A stretch of DNA of 8,455 bases, from assembly GCA_910578605.1 (NCBI GenBank), contig CAJTQG010000046.1:13264-21718 (forward strand). Direction: 5' to 3'. A program made the position numbers and the translations under genes. Shown piece by piece: positions 6,569-8,455 of the stretch (the stretch's first letter is position 1; each line of letters starts with the position of its first letter). Under the pieces are notes generated by a model that was given only the letters and a program-made list of their open reading frames with translations, had not been told where the DNA came from and made no database searches. Origin of the DNA: an uncultured Lachnospiraceae bacterium. GTDB taxonomy: Bacteria > Bacillota > Clostridia > Lachnospirales > Lachnospiraceae.

Positions 6569-6622
6569 ATCTTTCTATCATCACCCTCCCCTACAGACAA
6601 TTTTTGTACCTATAAATTGTGT

Positions 6623-7129
6623 CTACCTGTTAGCGGCGGCATTCCACATTTTATTCATACACCCACCATCTTCACAATGTACAACCAGCCAGGAAAAATC
6701 CTTTGGTGTAATATAAAAATCATCCATACTCATCGGATATTCATGGAGCACCTGCTTTATCCCTGATAATGTTCCCTCATACACCCATCCGCCATCCACG
6801 AGCAAATAATACATCTCATCAGGATTCTTCGCCGGAATCAAACTATCTATCTTTTCAATATAACAATCCCAATCACTCCAATTTGTGTATATCAATTCCG
6901 TTTGCTTCAATTCCTTGCGAAATCTTGTCCACATATATGAATATTGCATAGTTGGATATTTATGATAATCACAAAAAGAATAATATATTTTTTTTTGCAC
7001 CTTTTGAAACTGCCCTTTTCCAGCCTCGTGAAAAGCAGTTCTGTCAATATGTTTTTCTTTTATAATATTCTCAATCTCATTGCGCATTTCATATCGTATC
7101 TTTTGGCTTTCTGTCTGTTCTATTGTCAT
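6623..7129 (-). CDS. Uncharacterised protein, DUF6756-like
   Basis: A soluble protein of about 168 residues. The N-terminal half is helical and charged (IEQTESQKIRYEMRNEIENI). The C-terminal half carries the pattern YYLLVDGGWVYEGTLSGI then DDFYITPKDFSWLVVHCEDG (about 108-156), which resembles the DUF6756 family as I remember it: a DxxWxFEGxLxxI strand pair followed by DYYIxxKKxxWLxxxxHxG. The function is unknown; related families appear among immunity-type proteins. The start is uncertain: GTG at 7132 and ATG at 7129 are adjacent, and AGAAGG lies too close to either for a good RBS. I chose the ATG. It ends 54 nt before the possible membrane-protein ORF and is transcribed divergently from the GyrI-like remnant. 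Confidence 0.8.
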   Translation of the reverse strand: MTIEQTESQKIRYEMRNEIENIIKEKHIDRTAFHEAGKGQFQKVQKKIYYSFCDYHKYPTMQYSYMWTRFRKELKQTELIYTNWSDWDCYIEKIDSLIPAKNPDEMYYLLVDGGWVYEGTLSGIKQVLHEYPMSMDDFYITPKDFSWLVVHCEDGGCMNKMWNAAANR

Positions 7130-7270
7130 CACCTTCTATTTATAAAATTGCCTTATAAACAATTTTACTATTGTTTGTTTTTGTTTGCAAGAGCATATAA
7201 TATCACTTTCATTTTTAGTGAAATGGATATATAATAAAACAACAGCAAATTGAAAACCGGAGGGATAACA
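7130..7270. promoter_or_regulatory. Divergent intergenic region with inverted repeat
   Basis: The spacer separates the minus-strand DUF6756-like gene from the plus-strand GyrI-like gene. It holds a 7-bp perfect inverted repeat (AAAATTG 7144-7150, CAATTTT 7160-7166), which could be an operator. Two TATAAT boxes face plus (7196-7201 and 7230-7235), neither with a good -35. A GGAGG RBS lies at 7259-7263. Confidence 0.4.
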
Positions 7271-7588
7271 ATGCAAAGTGTAAGAATTTATGAAATGCCT
7301 GCCTGCAAAATGGTTTCATCAGGAACAGGTATGTTTGGTGAGGGGAATTTCGTTATATTTGACCAATGGTTATCTTCGCAAAAACGCAGTTTGTTTCCAA
7401 AGGATTTCCTATATTCGTCAGAAGAAGGCTTTGTTTGGTTGTATATGCATGAAGATGGAATGAATGTTCCAAAAGAACTTGAAATAATAGATTTCCAAGG
7501 AGGTCTTTATGCTGTAGCAACCGACATAGACCAGAAAACAGACAGGGAGCTTATGGACACAGAAATAGGCAAGATAGGCGGTGGGTAA
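7271..7588 (+). pseudogene. C-terminally truncated GyrI-like (AraC effector-binding) domain protein
   Basis: A 105-codon frame that begins like small stand-alone GyrI-like/AraC_E_bind proteins of Clostridia: RIYEMPACKMVSSGTGMFGE (5-24), FDQWLSSQKRSLFPKDFLY (about 30-48), GFVWLYMHEDGMNVPKELEIIDFQGGLYAVATDIDQKTD (about 52-90). Intact relatives are about 150 residues and continue with a helix of the type IDAFLEKNGF and a final strand near the C-terminus. Here the frame runs into GKIGGG and stops, and the convergent gene's stop follows after 16 nt, so the last third has been lost. The domain binds small hydrophobic ligands in a cleft that needs both halves, so the product is probably inactive. 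The ATG at 7271 is preferred over TTG at 7250 because GGAGG (7259-7263) is 7 nt upstream of it. Confidence 0.7.
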
Positions 7589-7604
7589 GCCTAAATCCCT
7601 TTAT

Positions 7605-8246
7605 TTATTGCAAGTAATCCTGTAATTCCTTTAACTCATCAGTCAACGTTTCTTTTAACTGTTCATTCTTTACCTGAGACAAGAACGGTTTCAATTTTTT
7701 CAGTTCCTCAAACGAATAATAATAAAAACTATAGAACAATTGGTCTGGATATAATTCCTCCTCAAAACGAATTTCATCCTCTTCCTCCGTGTACTCTTCC
7801 GGCCAGAGATACTCCTCCTTCAACATATCCTCAAATGCAGGCAGGGGTTCTTCCCCCTCTACTTCCTCCAAGACCTGACAAGCGTCTGCCACCACAACAA
7901 ATAAAGATAATAGCTGCTCTGCCAAATATTTAGCACACTCATCCGGTTTCTCCTCCAAAATAATCTCTCTAAAGCTTCTCACTAGAAATACCATAGCAAA
8001 GGGAGTGACTGCCCACAAAGTACTTTGATGTTCTACATTACTTGAAATCTCGTTCATGGTTCTTTTTATGACACCCAAATCCTTTTTTTGGATATCCCTC
8101 AAATATTGTTTAAATTCATGTGCCCTGTCATATGGAGTCGTTAGTCGAACCCATGGAACATCTTCTATTTGAAGCTTCTCAGTAAAAGAAGCCGTCCATA
8201 CCTCTTTTGTATTTTCCCTGTTTTCCAGATTATTTCTGCTATTCAT
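7605..8246 (-). CDS. Uncharacterised acidic cytoplasmic protein
   Basis: A 213-residue protein without signal peptide or confident membrane helix. The best-defined segment is EISSNVEHQSTLWAVTPFAMVFLVRSF (about 66-92), which looks like a conserved helical core. It is followed by the helix YLAEQLLSLFVVVADACQVLEEVEG (107-131), a strongly acidic middle (EEYTEEEDEIRFEEELYPDQ, 150-169), an aromatic patch FYSFYYYSFEEL and a lysine/glutamate-rich amphipathic tail. I do not recognise a named family, though the layout recalls helical proteins found beside immunity-type genes in Lachnospiraceae. The ATG at 8246 has AAAAGGAG (8265-8258) 11 nt upstream. It lies convergent to the GyrI-like remnant and is the first gene behind the promoter and long leader at the right edge. 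Confidence 0.85.
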   Translation of the reverse strand: MNSRNNLENRENTKEVWTASFTEKLQIEDVPWVRLTTPYDRAHEFKQYLRDIQKKDLGVIKRTMNEISSNVEHQSTLWAVTPFAMVFLVRSFREIILEEKPDECAKYLAEQLLSLFVVVADACQVLEEVEGEEPLPAFEDMLKEEYLWPEEYTEEEDEIRFEEELYPDQLFYSFYYYSFEELKKLKPFLSQVKNEQLKETLTDELKELQDYLQ

Positions 8247-8250
8247 ATTT

Positions 8251-8424
8251 TTTCACACTCCTTTTGTATTTTAAATTTACAGCCCAAAGCTTATGACTGC
8301 TTGACTTAATCTCTTGCCTCATCAAAGTAAAAGCAAGCAAAATTTTATATGCAGTGCACTGATGCGCCCCCTGTCGTAGGGCATTCTCCTATTTATTATT
8401 TAATATAATAAATAGCAAACTACA
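8251..8424 (-). promoter_or_regulatory. Long structured 5' leader with several palindromes
   Basis: The predicted leader holds a 9-bp perfect AT palindrome (8391-8399 with 8405-8413, 5-base loop), a GC hairpin (GCCC/GGGC, 8366-8369 with 8379-8382), the perfect palindrome CAGTGCACTG (8352-8361), and a CTTGC/GCAAG-type stem nearer the gene. No named riboswitch class fits and no T-run terminator is present. Confidence 0.4.
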
Positions 8425-8430
8425 TTACAA

Positions 8431-8439
8431 ATTATATCA
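8431..8439 (-). promoter_or_regulatory. Extended -10 promoter for the acidic-protein gene
   Basis: Read on the minus strand, TGATATAAT (8439-8431) is a perfect TATAAT with the extended-10 TG one base upstream. The -35 would fall at or beyond the window edge. Transcription would begin near 8424, giving an about 178-nt leader. Confidence 0.6.
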
Positions 8440-8455
8440 TACCACATACAAAATA

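Noticed and set aside
6944..7234. Plus-strand ORF with hydrophobic stretches
   Set aside because: Antisense to the DUF6756-like gene and extends into the divergent spacer; phenylalanine/leucine richness comes from reading A-rich coding DNA backwards.
7250..7588. TTG at 7250 as start of the GyrI-like gene
   Set aside because: It would place the GGAGG RBS inside the coding region; ATG at 7271 is correctly spaced and matches the family N-terminus.
7575..7593. TAGGC/GCCTA hairpin between the convergent genes as terminator
   Set aside because: Only five pairs, partly within coding sequence, and not followed by a T run.
1..8455. CRISPR array, tRNA, rRNA, transposase or phage genes
   Set aside because: No regularly spaced direct repeats, no cloverleaf or rRNA-like sequence, and no transposase or integrase motif in any frame examined.

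Overview
The window looks like chromosomal DNA from an anaerobic gut-type Clostridia, most likely a Lachnospiraceae. The reasons are the low GC content, AAGGAGG-type ribosome binding sites, a BspA-type leucine-rich-repeat surface protein, and a SAICAR synthase of the longer (about 300-residue) form. No 16S, tRNA, transposase or CRISPR array is visible, so the taxonomic placement is inference.

Left part, 1-3668, plus strand, secreted proteins. The window opens inside a surface protein (Fn3-like plus Big-like domains, 5' end off-window). After a gap holding an about 175-bp imperfect palindromic element comes a promoter and a cyclic-di-GMP type I (GEMM-I) riboswitch. The aptamer's conserved 3' end is shared with the 5' arm of an intrinsic terminator. 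Downstream lie two genes that look like one transcript: a secreted protein with beta-propeller-like repeats and a secreted BspA-type LRR protein. The simplest reading is that c-di-GMP, the signal for sessile life, turns on a pair of exported surface or matrix proteins.

Middle, 3779-5358, plus strand. A stand-alone single-PAS-domain protein with its own promoter and RBS is followed by purC, the SAICAR synthase of purine biosynthesis. A strong stem-loop terminator ends this region and lies just past the stop codon of the convergent minus-strand gene.

Right part, 5374-8455, mostly minus strand, accessory. Four poorly characterised minus-strand genes are a two-part DUF7638-like protein, a possible two-helix membrane protein, a DUF6756-like protein and an acidic cytoplasmic protein. 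They resemble the orphan families often seen near polymorphic-toxin and immunity loci, but no toxin is present here. A plus-strand GyrI/AraC effector-binding-domain gene sits between them. It lacks its C-terminal third and looks like a decayed remnant. The last minus gene has an about 180-nt leader with several palindromes behind an extended -10 promoter.
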